Below the pieces are notes generated by a model that saw nothing but the letters and a program-made list of their open reading frames with translations, did no database searches and was not told the DNA's origin. The position numbers and the translations under genes are program-made. Positions 39,365 through 50,000 of a DNA stretch of 64,000 bases are shown here, piece by piece. Position 1 is the stretch's first letter; every line of letters begins with the position of its first letter. Source of the stretch: Leptotrichiaceae bacterium (GTDB lineage Bacteria; Fusobacteriota; Fusobacteriia; Fusobacteriales; Leptotrichiaceae); the NCBI GenBank assembly GCA_018060185.1, contig JAGOWQ010000003.1, forward strand, positions 20,110 through 84,109. The letters run 5' to 3'.

Positions 39365-40198
39365 CTATCTTTTCAATCTTAATACTTCCTTTTTATATTC
39401 TTCTAAATCTAATTTTTTTACTTCTATTTCTTTAAAATATCTATATGTTTTCACCTTTATATCTGAAGCAGCTGATTCATCTATAACCATAAGAGTCCTT
39501 CTATGTAGCTGTAATGCTGATATCGTCCACAAATGATTTATACCACCTTCTATTCCGTGATATACAGCTCTTGCTTTTTTATATCCATCAGCTAATATCA
39601 TTATTTCATCAGAATCCATTAATGTGCCTACTCCCACTGTAAGTGCAAGCTTTGGTACTTTTTCTAAATCGTTATTAAAAAATCTTGAATTAGCTAATAC
39701 TGTGTCATAAGTTAATTCTTTATCTCTTGTTCTTGAAGAAAGTGATGACCCAGGTTCATTAAAAGCGATATGGCCGTCTTCTCCAACTCCTCCCATAAAT
39801 AAATTTATTCCTCCAATATTTTTTATTTTATCTTCGTATCTTTGACATTCCTCTTCCAGATCTTCAGCTAACCCATTCAATATATTTATATTTTCTCTTT
39901 TTATATTTATATGTTTGAAAAAGTTTTCATTCATAAAATAATGATAACTTTGACTATGTTCTGGAGATAATCCTACATACTCATCCATATTAAATGATAT
40001 TACATGTTCAAAAGAAATTACTCCTTCATTATATAAATTTATTAATTCTTTATATGTTCCAAGAGGAGTTGATCCTGTTGGAAGTCCTAAAACAAAAGGT
40101 TTTTCTGCAGTAGGATTAAACTTTAATATTCTTTTTGCAATTTTATAAGCACTCCATTTACCTATTTCTTCCCTATTTTTCAATATTATTACTCTCAT
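39365..40198 (-). CDS. nagB: Glucosamine-6-phosphate deaminase
   Basis: NagB converts glucosamine-6-P to fructose-6-P and ammonia. The 277-residue protein has [53 protein letters not shown] and [18 protein letters not shown], all hallmark NagB segments. The ATG follows GGAGG. It is separated from the aldolase gene upstream by a strong terminator, so nagBA probably has its own promoter near 40230-40265 (TTGACA present, -10 unclear). Confidence 0.95.
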   Translation of the reverse strand: MRVIILKNREEIGKWSAYKIAKRILKFNPTAEKPFVLGLPTGSTPLGTYKELINLYNEGVISFEHVISFNMDEYVGLSPEHSQSYHYFMNENFFKHINIKRENINILNGLAEDLEEECQRYEDKIKNIGGINLFMGGVGEDGHIAFNEPGSSLSSRTRDKELTYDTVLANSRFFNNDLEKVPKLALTVGVGTLMDSDEIMILADGYKKARAVYHGIEGGINHLWTISALQLHRRTLMVIDESAASDIKVKTYRYFKEIEVKKLDLEEYKKEVLRLKR

Positions 40199-40329
40199 TT
40201 TTTCCTCCTGACATATATTTATCTCTATTATACATTTAATATATTTTAACTATTTTGTCAATATTTTTTTGGAAATTTTTTCCATTTTTATATATAAAAA
40301 AGAAATTTTTTGTCTCATTTTCAAAAATA

Positions 40330-40370
40330 AAAAATAAATTGGATATTAAGTAATAAACCAATTTATTTTT
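40330..40370. terminator. Hairpin terminator at the end of the amino-sugar operon
   Basis: Perfect 13-base arms AAAAATAAATTGG and CCAATTTATTTTT around a 15-base loop, T-rich on both strands, 28 bp after the aldolase stop. It should stop most transcription into nagB. Confidence 0.85.
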
Positions 40371-40397
40371 CATATTAAACTTAAAATTAATATATGT

Positions 40398-41264
<867 letters not shown>

Positions 41265-41283
41265 TTATCTTTAGAAGTTTATT

Positions 41284-42522
41284 TTAATTATTTTTCACAA
41301 TATCTTTTATTATATTATCAAATTTTTCATATGGACAATAACCATCTTTATCTATAGGACAATTTTTTAACTCTAATATTTTATGCATAGGTTTATTTTT
41401 TAAATTGATAATTTCTCCACTTCTAATTTGATTTGTTGTTTGATAAATATATTCTATTTTTACTTTTTTTTCATTTGTTCTATTATTTTTCCAAATTTCA
41501 AAAAATATTTTACTTCCAATTGGAGTTGTCTCATGTTGATTTTCCAATATATATGGTTTAACTTCTAATGCTGATAAAACAGAAGCAGCATTGGAATCAT
41601 GACCAACTAAAACAACTACCTTTCTGTTATCATTTTCAAATTCACTATTCATATATTCTATTAAAGGTTTTGCTATATGTGCTGCTGATTTATTACTGGC
41701 AAAAAGTAAATCTCCATATTTATTTTTTATATCGTTTATTAATTTCCATTCTTTATTTGTCTTTATATTTCCATTAGCTATTTTATTTATAGGATCGCCT
41801 TCATAATACTGTAGTAATAGAGCATCTGCAATTTGCGTCCCTATTCTAATAACTCCTGTTACACTCGGTTCTTTATCTTTTGCTAGAGTTATTTTCCCAT
41901 TATCTTCTGAAAAATTACATTTTTTCTCTTTTAAACATAACTCAGAATTTTTATAATTTATTACTCTATTTAAAATCTTATACGCTTCATCTAATTCTTT
42001 ATTTGCTTTTTCTAATTCCATTTGAGATGCAAATTCCTCTAATACCATTTTATCCGCTGTTCTTATTTGAGGATTGAAAACTGGATCAAATTTACCTATC
42101 TCCATTTTATGAATAGATTTTATATTTGTTCCTGGGAACATTCCTGCAGCAAGAGCTTGCCCTGTTGCTATTGTTCTTTGTAGACTATTCGTATAAACTA
42201 AAGCTTCTTCCTCTTTTAATTTAGACGTTTTTATACCATTTTGATCTAGCCATTCTGACATATATTGACCAAAATTAACTTCTAACCGTACTCCTTTTTT
42301 TGTTAAATAACTTGCTTCCACATCCCAAGCTACCCATTCATAAGGTGTAACTTTTGATAATGTACTTCCTGGAGTTGATAATGGAGCCCTTAGACCGTGT
42401 CTACTCAATATTACAACTTTTTCTAAAGTGTACTCTCCATTTTTTTTATTTTCTTCTGCGTTTAATAGAACAGAAAATATTCCCAAAATAATTAATCCTA
42501 ATATTATTTTTATTTTTTTCAT
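41284..42522 (-). CDS. Exported histidine acid phosphatase (Agp/AppA type)
   Basis: A histidine-clade phosphatase with signal peptide MKKIKIILGLIILGIFSVLL followed by NAEENKK. The phosphohistidine motif is LSRHGLRAPL at about residues 39-48, and the second histidine region is LVGHDSNAASVLSAL. Relatives include periplasmic glucose-1-phosphatase and phytases. At 412 residues it is full length. It sits inside the amino-sugar PTS operon between EIIA and the aldolase, suggesting that it strips phosphate from sugar phosphates in the periplasm before PTS uptake. That role is inferred from position. Confidence 0.87.
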   Translation of the reverse strand: MKKIKIILGLIILGIFSVLLNAEENKKNGEYTLEKVVILSRHGLRAPLSTPGSTLSKVTPYEWVAWDVEASYLTKKGVRLEVNFGQYMSEWLDQNGIKTSKLKEEEALVYTNSLQRTIATGQALAAGMFPGTNIKSIHKMEIGKFDPVFNPQIRTADKMVLEEFASQMELEKANKELDEAYKILNRVINYKNSELCLKEKKCNFSEDNGKITLAKDKEPSVTGVIRIGTQIADALLLQYYEGDPINKIANGNIKTNKEWKLINDIKNKYGDLLFASNKSAAHIAKPLIEYMNSEFENDNRKVVVLVGHDSNAASVLSALEVKPYILENQHETTPIGSKIFFEIWKNNRTNEKKVKIEYIYQTTNQIRSGEIINLKNKPMHKILELKNCPIDKDGYCPYEKFDNIIKDIVKNN

Positions 42523-42540
42523 TTCATCACACCCAACTTT

Positions 42541-42975
42541 TTATATACCATCTTCTGTTTCTTCTAATTGATTTTTTTTATTGTTTACTTTAAAAAATTT
42601 TATTTCTTCTCTACCTAAATTTACTAAATATTCCATAATCGAGTCTAAATCTTTATATCCTTCTCTTTCAGATAGAACTTCCAATAATAGTGGTAAATTT
42701 GTCCCTGCAAATACTTTGACATTACTATATTTTAAGCTAGCAAGAGAACTCACCTTAAAGGGAGTTCCTCCTGCTATATCAGAAAATATTAAAATCCCAT
42801 TATTGTTCCCAAACTCTTTTATTTTTTCTTCTATTTTTCTTTCTAATATTTCTGGAGTCGTATCTATTGTGAAATCTAATGCTTCAAATTTTTCTAATTC
42901 TCCAAATATTAAATTTGCTGCACTAGATAATCCTGTAGCAAAATTACCATGACCTACTAATATAATTCCTGTCAT
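42541..42975 (-). CDS. PTS mannose/sorbose-family EIIA component
   Basis: 144 residues starting MTGIILVGHGNFATGLSSAA; the histidine in VGHGNFA is the phosphorylation site that accepts phosphate from HPr. FSDIAGGTPFKVSSL is the second family signature. It passes phosphate to the EIIB encoded upstream. It follows EIID in the operon. Confidence 0.92.
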   Translation of the reverse strand: MTGIILVGHGNFATGLSSAANLIFGELEKFEALDFTIDTTPEILERKIEEKIKEFGNNNGILIFSDIAGGTPFKVSSLASLKYSNVKVFAGTNLPLLLEVLSEREGYKDLDSIMEYLVNLGREEIKFFKVNNKKNQLEETEDGI

Positions 42976-43006
42976 AAATTCTCCTATCTAATTTTCCCAT
43001 ATGTTA

Positions 43007-43831
43007 TTACAAAAGGTTAGGTATATAAGATCCTATTATTCCTACGGCTAGTGTCAATCCAATCAGTGCTAACGGAGACCATTTTTTCTTAATTAAATAT
43101 AACATTAAAAATGTATAACATACAGGTAACAATCTTGGCATTATTTTATCCACTACACCCGCTTGTAATTCAACTTTAGCTTGTCCTGCCAAAATAACTG
43201 TTTTTAAATTTAAATTTATATATGAAGCAATTAATGCTCCAACGACTGTTAATCCTAATATTGTAGCTGCTCTTGAAACTTTTTGTGTACTTTCTTTTAA
43301 TGTAGAAATTGCACTTACTCCCGTTTTATACCCATAATATGTTAAAAAATATCTTAATGCAAACTGAACTCCATTAAACATTACTAAAAATATAATTGGT
43401 CCAGCTATTTGACCTTCTAAAGCCAATGCAGCACCTATTCCAGCTGATATCGGTAAAAAAGTTAACCAAAATAATGCATCTCCAATTCCTCCTAGAGGTC
43501 CCATTGTAGCAACTTTTATTCCTCTTATTGTCGATATATCCTCTTTATTTTCTTCCATAGAAATTACTATACCTTGAATAAAATTAACTAAAAATGGATG
43601 CGTATTAAAAAATTCCATATGTTGCTTCATAGATTTACTTAAATCTTCTTTATTTTTATGTATTTTTTCTAATCCTGGTAATAACCCATGTAACCATCCC
43701 GCTGCCTGCATTCTCTCAAAATTGAACGAAGCTTGTAAAAAAAGTGATCTCCAAATCATTTTGTTTAATACTTTTTTATCTACTACTTTCTCCACGGTTT
43801 TATCTTCATATCTGTCTATATTAGATTCCAT
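43007..43831 (-). CDS. PTS mannose/fructose/sorbose-family EIID component
   Basis: Membrane partner of EIIC in mannose-family transporters. The about 274-residue protein has the soluble front LQASFNFERMQAAGWLHGLL, then IRGIKVATMGPLGGIGDALFW, and several membrane segments toward the C terminus. I prefer the ATG at 43831, nine bases after GGAGG; one two codons earlier is only three bases from it. The start overlaps the EIIC stop. Confidence 0.93.
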   Translation of the reverse strand: MESNIDRYEDKTVEKVVDKKVLNKMIWRSLFLQASFNFERMQAAGWLHGLLPGLEKIHKNKEDLSKSMKQHMEFFNTHPFLVNFIQGIVISMEENKEDISTIRGIKVATMGPLGGIGDALFWLTFLPISAGIGAALALEGQIAGPIIFLVMFNGVQFALRYFLTYYGYKTGVSAISTLKESTQKVSRAATILGLTVVGALIASYINLNLKTVILAGQAKVELQAGVVDKIMPRLLPVCYTFLMLYLIKKKWSPLALIGLTLAVGIIGSYIPNLL

Positions 43832-44594
43832 CTTCATATTCCTCCTTTAGATTAACATTATTTGATGATTTTTGAGTTGATGACATATAGTAATCATAAA
43901 GTGCTATACTTAATCCTAAAAGTGCCACTGCCAAAACATCTAAATTTAAATACGCTGCCAACACAAATCCTACTATTAAAAAAGCTGTGTATTCTTTCTT
44001 TAACATTATATTTAAAAGCATAGCAAACCCAACTGCTGGCATCATTCCACTCGCTACTTTAAATCCATTCATTAATGTTTCTGGTACTAAATTAACTATA
44101 CCTTGGAGTTGTTCTGCTCCTAATAATATTACAAAAAATACTATTAAAAAGTTAAATCCACCTAATATTGCTAACCCAATATAATTTATATTGTCTATTC
44201 CTTTAGTATTTGCTTCTTGTGCATACTTATCAGCTTTATGCATAACTGGTGAGAATCCTGTAAATAATAATGTAATTAGCGTTTGAGCCACTATTGCAAA
44301 TGGAATAGCTATACCAACAGCAACTTGTGGTTCTTGCTTAGATAGTATTGCAAATGAAACTCCTACAATTCCTCCAATTACAATATTAGGTGGTTGCGCT
44401 CCTGCTAATGGCACTAATCCCATCCAAACTAACTCCAATGTTCCTCCTGCAATAAGACCTGTTCTAATATCTCCTAAAATTATTCCTATTACAAGTCCTG
44501 ACACTATAGGTCTATGTAAGCTTTCTGTCCCATTAAACTGCTCTATTCCAGCTATTGCTGCCCATATACCTATTAAAAAAGCTTGTAAAAACAT
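43821..44594 (-). CDS. PTS mannose/fructose/sorbose-family EIIC component
   Basis: The sugar channel of the transporter: 257 residues with about seven to nine hydrophobic segments, including GIWAAIAGIEQFNGTESLHR, GDIRTGLIAGGTLELVWMGL and AQPPNIVIGGIVGVSFAIL. The QPPN and GG-T-LE-W-MG patterns are typical of the family. By context (agaS, aldolase, nagA) the substrate is probably GalNAc or a similar amino sugar. Confidence 0.92.
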   Translation of the reverse strand: MFLQAFLIGIWAAIAGIEQFNGTESLHRPIVSGLVIGIILGDIRTGLIAGGTLELVWMGLVPLAGAQPPNIVIGGIVGVSFAILSKQEPQVAVGIAIPFAIVAQTLITLLFTGFSPVMHKADKYAQEANTKGIDNINYIGLAILGGFNFLIVFFVILLGAEQLQGIVNLVPETLMNGFKVASGMMPAVGFAMLLNIMLKKEYTAFLIVGFVLAAYLNLDVLAVALLGLSIALYDYYMSSTQKSSNNVNLKEEYEDGI

Positions 44595-44631
44595 AAAAAC
44601 ACCTCTTTCTATATAACTTTTATAATTAATT

Positions 44632-45105
44632 TCATAATAAAGACATTAAATTTTTTCTCTGATCTGATGGAACGCCTCTAACATCAAGCTCTATTCCTAA
44701 TTGACTAAGTTTTTTGAATGTCTCTATATCGTCATCATCTAAAGAAACCGTTGACGATATTTGCTTCTTACCTTTTTCAAAATGCATATTCCCTACATTT
44801 ATATATTTTATTGGAACTCCTCCTTCTACTAATTTAAGTGCATCTTGTGGTGTTTTAATAACTATAAATATTTTTTGTGAAACACTCGCTTTATGAATAA
44901 CATTTATCGTTTTTTCTATAGTAAAATATCTTGATTGTACTCCTTCAGGTAATACCATATCCATTAAATTTTGCTGAACTATATCATTAGCTACTTCGTC
45001 GTTAGCTACTAATACTAAATTAGCTTGAATACTATTCACCCAAGTCATACCTACTTGTCCGTGAATTAATCTATTGTCTATTCTTGTGGATAAAATATTA
45101 GGCAT
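44632..45105 (-). CDS. PTS mannose/fructose/sorbose-family EIIB component
   Basis: 157 residues; STRIDNRLIHGQVGMTWVN holds the histidine that receives phosphate from EIIA. The remainder is the standard EIIB fold, with VLVANDEVANDIVQQNLMDM and PIKYINVGNMHFEKGKKQIS. I choose the ATG at 45105 because GGGAG lies just before it; an in-frame start five codons earlier contains that site. Confidence 0.93.
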   Translation of the reverse strand: MPNILSTRIDNRLIHGQVGMTWVNSIQANLVLVANDEVANDIVQQNLMDMVLPEGVQSRYFTIEKTINVIHKASVSQKIFIVIKTPQDALKLVEGGVPIKYINVGNMHFEKGKKQISSTVSLDDDDIETFKKLSQLGIELDVRGVPSDQRKNLMSLL

Positions 45106-45110
45106 TAAAA

Positions 45111-46310
45111 TCACTCCCATTCAAATTTATATATTTTAAATTTTTTAACAACTCTGTTAACTTCTCCTGTAGGAAATGGATTATCTGTTGTATTCCCTAA
45201 ATATTGTGATTTAAAGAATGCATACATCTGTCCGTAAACTAAATATATAAATAAACTTGCTAATTGATTGTCTAAAATGTTATTGTCATTTTTTTCAATA
45301 AAAATTAATTCATCGGCATTCTTTTCAATTTTTTCATTTTTATTTATACAATATACTACTATTTTGTTTGCTTTTTCATCTAATTTCATTTCTTCTAATA
45401 AATCTTCATCATATTTTTTAGCATATTTGCTTTCATTTATTAAATTAAATATAATTGTTTTTTCATTTATTATTGATTTTGGTCCGTGTCTAAATCCCAA
45501 TGTTGTATTATTCACTGCAACCACTTTACCGGCACTTAACTCCATTATTTTCAAGGCTAGTTCTTGACCTAATCCACTTAATATTCCGCTTCCTAATATT
45601 ACAATTCTTTTATGATCTTCTTCGGCTAATTTTTTTATTTTTTCATATTTTCTATTCAATTCTTTTGAAGCTAATTCGATAATTTTCTCTATTTCTTCAT
45701 ATTTTTTTTCTATATTAGAACTAAAAGCTAATATCCCAGATAATAACATGCAACTAAAACTACTTGTCATAGCAAAACTTTTGTCATTTGATTTCTCAGG
45801 CATCAATAATAAAAAAGCTTTTTTATTTTCTTCTAAAATTTTAGCCAAAGCACCTTCTTTATTACATGTTATAAATAAATGATAAATATCTTTTATATTT
45901 TCATTCATAAGATTTACTACTCCTACACTTTCAGGAGAATCTCCTGATCTTGCAAAAGAAACTAGTAAAATTTTTCTATTCTTTTTCAAATAGTTTGAAG
46001 GATTATTTAATATTTCAGTAGTTCCTATCGATTTAAATTCTAAATTAGAATTCTTTTTTAAAAATAATTCTAAAATATTTCCTATATATTCTGATGTCCC
46101 TGCTCCTGTGAATATTACTTGAAATTCTTCATTTAGTCCTATTTTTTTTAAATATTCTTCTAAATTATTTTTGGTTTTTTTGAAATTTTCTAAAGTTTCT
46201 TTCCATAATTTAGGTTGTTGTAATATTTCTTTTGCTGTATTATATGAACTTTTACTTTTTAATAATTCTTCATCTATTCCAAATAGCACATTCGACCAAC
46301 TCCTTTTCAT
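45111..46310 (-). CDS. agaS: SIS-domain sugar-phosphate deaminase/isomerase AgaS
   Basis: AgaS deaminates and isomerises galactosamine-6-P to tagatose-6-P. The about 399-residue protein holds two SIS domains with VIFTGAGTSEYIGNILELFL, LLVSFARSGDSPESVGVV and ILGSGILSGLGQELALKIME, then NTTLGFRHGPKS and a C-terminal NPFPTGEVNRVVKKF. The start at 46310 (MKRSWSNVLFG) is chosen because the longer frame to 46361 runs over the promoter and operator. It heads the operon. Confidence 0.9.
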   Translation of the reverse strand: MKRSWSNVLFGIDEELLKSKSSYNTAKEILQQPKLWKETLENFKKTKNNLEEYLKKIGLNEEFQVIFTGAGTSEYIGNILELFLKKNSNLEFKSIGTTEILNNPSNYLKKNRKILLVSFARSGDSPESVGVVNLMNENIKDIYHLFITCNKEGALAKILEENKKAFLLLMPEKSNDKSFAMTSSFSCMLLSGILAFSSNIEKKYEEIEKIIELASKELNRKYEKIKKLAEEDHKRIVILGSGILSGLGQELALKIMELSAGKVVAVNNTTLGFRHGPKSIINEKTIIFNLINESKYAKKYDEDLLEEMKLDEKANKIVVYCINKNEKIEKNADELIFIEKNDNNILDNQLASLFIYLVYGQMYAFFKSQYLGNTTDNPFPTGEVNRVVKKFKIYKFEWE

Positions 46311-46322
46311 TTCTATTCTTAA

Positions 46323-46336
46323 TTGGTACGTACCAA
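46323..46336. promoter_or_regulatory. GntR-type operator palindrome
   Basis: TTGGTAC followed directly by GTACCAA, a perfect 14-base palindrome resembling the NagR/DasR-type sites of the GntR/HutC family. It lies between the agaS -10 box and start codon, at the expected transcription start, so a bound repressor would block the operon. The divergent gene at 46481 encodes a matching regulator. Confidence 0.8.
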
Positions 46337-46349
46337 ATTCTCTAATACT

Positions 46350-46377
46350 ATTATAATACATTTTTTCGTTTTGTCAA
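46350..46377 (-). promoter_or_regulatory. agaS operon promoter
   Basis: On the minus strand TTGACA, 16 bases, TATAAT: both boxes match the sigma-70 consensus. The operator at 46323-46336 begins 14 bases downstream of the -10 box. Confidence 0.82.
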
Positions 46378-46480
46378 TATTTCAAAAATATTTATTTATT
46401 TATTTCTCAACTAATATACTCTAATTTAATAAAATATGGTATTATATATTATATAAAAATATAACACTAAGGAGTTAAAT

Positions 46481-47218
46481 ATGATTAAAAACAATTCTTT
46501 TACTTCTGCTCCTCTATACTATCAAATATATGATTATTATAAAAATGAAATAATAAAAGAAAAACTTGCAGAAGGAGATTCATTACCACCTGAAAGAGAA
46601 CTAACAACCATTTTTAATGTAAGTCGTTCAACTATAAGACAAGCTCTAAAAAAACTAGAAGAAGACAATTTTATCTATCGCCTTCCTGGTAACGGCTCTT
46701 TTGTTTCTCATAAAACTTTGAAACAAGAATTATCAAGCTTTTATAGTTTTTATGAAGAAGTTAAAAAAGTTGGAAAAGTTCCTTCTTCTAGAGTTATAAG
46801 CTCAAATATTATTCCTCTTAATAAGGAGCTGTCTGAGATTTTTAAAATCCCACCGACTACAGAAATTCTTTATATTAAAAGATTAAGACTTGTTGACAAT
46901 AAGCCTTTAATTTTTGAACACACTTACCTTCCAATTAGTAGATTTAAAGATTTTGATGTAAATCTTTTGAATTCAACACCTATGTATTCTATTTTCAAAG
47001 AAAAATACAATGTCATTTTTGAAAAAGCTACTGAGTCTTTCTCTGCTTTTATTTTAGAAGATAAAGAAATTTTAAAATACTTAGGATATCAAAAAAAATC
47101 TTATTGTATGTTAATAAAGCGTATAACTTATGAAAAAGTCGAAGTAGTAGAGTATACTGTTTCGTATGCTAGAGGGGATAAATATGAATATAAAGTAACT
47201 TTAAATAATATCGAATAA
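46481..47218 (+). CDS. GntR/HutC-family transcriptional regulator
   Basis: 245 residues: an N-terminal winged helix with APLYYQIYDYYKNEI, LPPERELTTIFNVSRSTIRQ and NGSFVSHK, then a C-terminal UTRA ligand domain with EILYIKRLRLVDNKPLIFEH. UTRA members sense phosphorylated sugars such as GlcNAc-6-P or GalN-6-P. It is divergent from the agaS operon and is the likely repressor acting at the palindrome. The start follows AAGGAG. No second palindrome is visible before its own start. Confidence 0.92.
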   Translation: MIKNNSFTSAPLYYQIYDYYKNEIIKEKLAEGDSLPPERELTTIFNVSRSTIRQALKKLEEDNFIYRLPGNGSFVSHKTLKQELSSFYSFYEEVKKVGKVPSSRVISSNIIPLNKELSEIFKIPPTTEILYIKRLRLVDNKPLIFEHTYLPISRFKDFDVNLLNSTPMYSIFKEKYNVIFEKATESFSAFILEDKEILKYLGYQKKSYCMLIKRITYEKVEVVEYTVSYARGDKYEYKVTLNNIE

Positions 47219-47224
47219 AAAAAG

Positions 47225-47263
47225 GAGAATAAATAAAAATCATTATAATTTTTATTTATTCTC
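47225..47263. terminator. Bidirectional terminator between gntR and ruvA
   Basis: Perfect 16-base arms GAGAATAAATAAAAAT and ATTTTTATTTATTCTC with a seven-base loop, between two convergent genes. Confidence 0.85.
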
Positions 47264-47284
47264 TTATTTTATATTAATACTTTA

Positions 47285-47926
47285 TTATTTTTTATTCTGA
47301 ATTTTTTGTAAAATTGTTTTTATAGCTTGACCAATATCATTTATTTCCAACAGTTCTTCGTCTTTTATCCATTTTGAAACATCAGCATTAGAATATCCTA
47401 AAGAATCAAGAGCTAATTTTATATCTTCTTTCATCAATAAAATTCTTGTATTTGATGTGTCAGAAATAACTTGCTTTCCTTTAACCACATTTGTAATTTC
47501 ATTATACATTTCTATTATATTTAATTTTTTAACTTTATCAACTAGATCCAAGATTATTTTTTGTGCTTTTTTCTCTCCAAGCCCAGGTACTTTTGTAAAT
47601 AATTTTGCATTACTATCTAAAACTATATCTATTATCTCTTTAACATTATACGTAGAAAGTATTGCTAAAGCTAGTTTAGGTCCCACCCCACTTATACTAA
47701 TAAGTGCTTTAAATAGTTCTCTTTCATTTTCATTTTTAAATCCGTAATATGAAATATCATCTTCTTTTACTTTAGTGTAAATATATAATTTTTCATCACT
47801 TCCTACTTCATCCAAAATCTCAAATGTTTTTAAAGAGATATAAATTTTATATCCTAAACCACTAATATCTAATACAACATAATCTATTTTTTTTACTGTC
47901 AATTCTCCTAAAATATATTCAAACAT
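47285..47926 (-). CDS. ruvA: Holliday junction DNA helicase subunit RuvA
   Basis: RuvA binds four-way junctions and loads RuvB. The 213-residue protein has the OB-fold start MFEYILGELTVKKIDYVVLD, the two helix-hairpin-helix motifs ISGVGPKLALAIL and VPGLGEKKAQKIILDL, and a C-terminal RuvB-binding domain (LALDSLGYSNADVSKWIK). ruvB is not adjacent in this window. Confidence 0.96.
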   Translation of the reverse strand: MFEYILGELTVKKIDYVVLDISGLGYKIYISLKTFEILDEVGSDEKLYIYTKVKEDDISYYGFKNENERELFKALISISGVGPKLALAILSTYNVKEIIDIVLDSNAKLFTKVPGLGEKKAQKIILDLVDKVKKLNIIEMYNEITNVVKGKQVISDTSNTRILLMKEDIKLALDSLGYSNADVSKWIKDEELLEINDIGQAIKTILQKIQNKK

Positions 47927-47939
47927 TATTCCTCCATTT

Positions 47940-48725
47940 TCATAACTTAACAGCTTCTACAAATTCAATTTTTTCTCCTAAAAACATCGTTCCTATCTCT
48001 TTAAATTTATCTGAACCATCTGTTACAAAATATTGAACTTCTTTTCCTTTTTCTGCATCATTTTTCATTAATTGTTTTTTTATTAATATTTCTTTTAGAT
48101 CATGAGCCGTTTCTCTAGCTGGATCAACAACTTTAATGTTTGAATAAAGTTCATTTATAGTATCTTTTAGTAAAGGATAATGAGTACATCCTAAAATTAT
48201 AGTATCTATTTTATTTTCAAGTTCATCTAAATATAATTTGACTATCTGTTTAACCAATTTTCCTGAAATTATTCCTTCTTCTACTGCTGGCACAAATAAT
48301 GGACAAGCTTTTGAATAAACTTCTGAATTTATTCTAATTTTTTTTATTTCAATCTCATATTTTTCAGATCCGATTGTAGCAGCTGTTCCAATAATTCCTA
48401 TTTTATTTGTTTTTGTTGTATAAAGTGCTGTTTTTACCCCCGCATCAATTACTCCTATGATAGGTGTCTTAAATGTTTCATTTAATTCTTCTAAAGCTAG
48501 AGATGTCGCTGTATTACATGCAACTACAATAGCATCAACTTTTTTCTCCAATAAAAATTCTACTATTTGTTTAGAATATCTTATAATTAATTCTTTAGAT
48601 TTATCTCCATAAGGTACTCTCGCAGTATCTCCAAAATAATATATCTGCTCATCAGGAAGAACTTTCCTAACTTCTTTTAAAACTGTAAGCCCTCCTACTC
48701 CTGAATCAAAAATACCAATAGCCAT
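47940..48725 (-). CDS. murI: Glutamate racemase
   Basis: MurI supplies D-glutamate for peptidoglycan. The 261-residue protein starts MAIGIFDSGVGGLTVLKEV and has the two catalytic cysteines in VACNTATSLALEEL and ILGCTHYPLLKDTI, plus YFGDTARVPYG. It lies between dacA-like and ruvA genes and is probably co-transcribed with them. Confidence 0.96.
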   Translation of the reverse strand: MAIGIFDSGVGGLTVLKEVRKVLPDEQIYYFGDTARVPYGDKSKELIIRYSKQIVEFLLEKKVDAIVVACNTATSLALEELNETFKTPIIGVIDAGVKTALYTTKTNKIGIIGTAATIGSEKYEIEIKKIRINSEVYSKACPLFVPAVEEGIISGKLVKQIVKLYLDELENKIDTIILGCTHYPLLKDTINELYSNIKVVDPARETAHDLKEILIKKQLMKNDAEKGKEVQYFVTDGSDKFKEIGTMFLGEKIEFVEAVKL

Positions 48726-48745
48726 ATCTTTCCTCTTTTCCTTTT

Positions 48746-49846
48746 TTATTTTGGCATTTCTCTTAATACTAATGCACCTGTATATTCTTTTTTATTATCT
48801 CCAGTTGCTATAAATGTACCTACTACTTTTCCTAAATCTCTCCTATCAATTTTATCTTTTAAAGAAAGACTATATGTAAGACCAGTTTTATTTTCATCTT
48901 TAGAAATAACATCATCTACTGAGTATAGACCATATTTTACACCGTTAATAGTTATAGCTCCTATTAAGTCATTTTTATCTATTACCTTTATCTGAATAGA
49001 TTGTGTTTTTACGGATACTTTTTCTAAAGTTTTACTATTTCCATTAAAATAATTATTTATTTCATCTTCTCCAATAGTATTTCTATTAGCTGCTTTTTGG
49101 GACCCTAAAATAACTACTATAACTCTTTTGGAACCCCTTTTAGCAGTAATAATTATATTTGAGCCTGCTGCATTATGATAACCAGTTTTTAATCCATCTA
49201 CTCCAGATACTTTCCCCAATAATGCATTTGTTGACTTTAATGATATCATTCCATTATCTATTGTATCATTCGCTTGTTTTGAAATATTTAAAAATTCAGG
49301 AAATGTTACCGCATACATTGCTAATTTATACAAATCTCTTGCATTTCCTTCATCCATACATGAGCCTGTATATCTAGGTGGAAGACCGTTAGGTGAGCAA
49401 AAATTAAGAGAATACAACCCCAATTCTCTAGCCTTAGCATTCATCATTCTAGAAAACTTTCCAATATCTCCGTTTCCTAAATACTCACCTAATACGTAAG
49501 CAGCATTATTTGAGGATCTTATTATCGTTGCCTTTAGCAAATCTCTTATTGTATATTTATTACCTGCTACTAATTTTATTCCATAAGGTATTTTTGAAGC
49601 TGTAGACGATACAAATACCCTATCATTCATAGAAAACTCTCCACTTTTTATTTTTTCCAACACGAGTATGGAAGTCATTACTTTTGTTATTGATGCTAAC
49701 GGTCTTACCAAATTACCATTTTCTACTTTTGTTACATTTCCTTTATCATCTCCGACTAAAAGTGCTTTATAGTCATTTATAGCAAAAGAAAATACTGAAA
49801 ATATTAAAAATATAATTAAAACTAATAATTTTGTAAATCTTTTCAT
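48746..49846 (-). CDS. D-alanyl-D-alanine carboxypeptidase (DacA family)
   Basis: A low-molecular-weight penicillin-binding protein that trims pentapeptides. The 366-residue protein begins with a signal peptide (FTKLLVLIIFLIFSVFSFA), then has the SxxK motif in PLASITKVMTSI, SSNNAAYVLGEYL (SxN) and VDGLKTGYHNAAGSN (KTG). The beta-rich C-terminal domain is present, though no amphipathic membrane anchor is obvious. Confidence 0.93.
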   Translation of the reverse strand: MKRFTKLLVLIIFLIFSVFSFAINDYKALLVGDDKGNVTKVENGNLVRPLASITKVMTSILVLEKIKSGEFSMNDRVFVSSTASKIPYGIKLVAGNKYTIRDLLKATIIRSSNNAAYVLGEYLGNGDIGKFSRMMNAKARELGLYSLNFCSPNGLPPRYTGSCMDEGNARDLYKLAMYAVTFPEFLNISKQANDTIDNGMISLKSTNALLGKVSGVDGLKTGYHNAAGSNIIITAKRGSKRVIVVILGSQKAANRNTIGEDEINNYFNGNSKTLEKVSVKTQSIQIKVIDKNDLIGAITINGVKYGLYSVDDVISKDENKTGLTYSLSLKDKIDRRDLGKVVGTFIATGDNKKEYTGALVLREMPK

Positions 49847-50000
49847 AATTAATTTTTTCTCTCTTTCTCTTATGTTATTAATTTTTCGTAAAAACTATTA
49901 AAATAGTACCATATTTTTATTAGTTTTTTATTTGTAAAAAAAAGAATTACTTCAAACTAAAACCAAAGATTCAGAAAAGTTTTTTCTAATTATCAACCTG

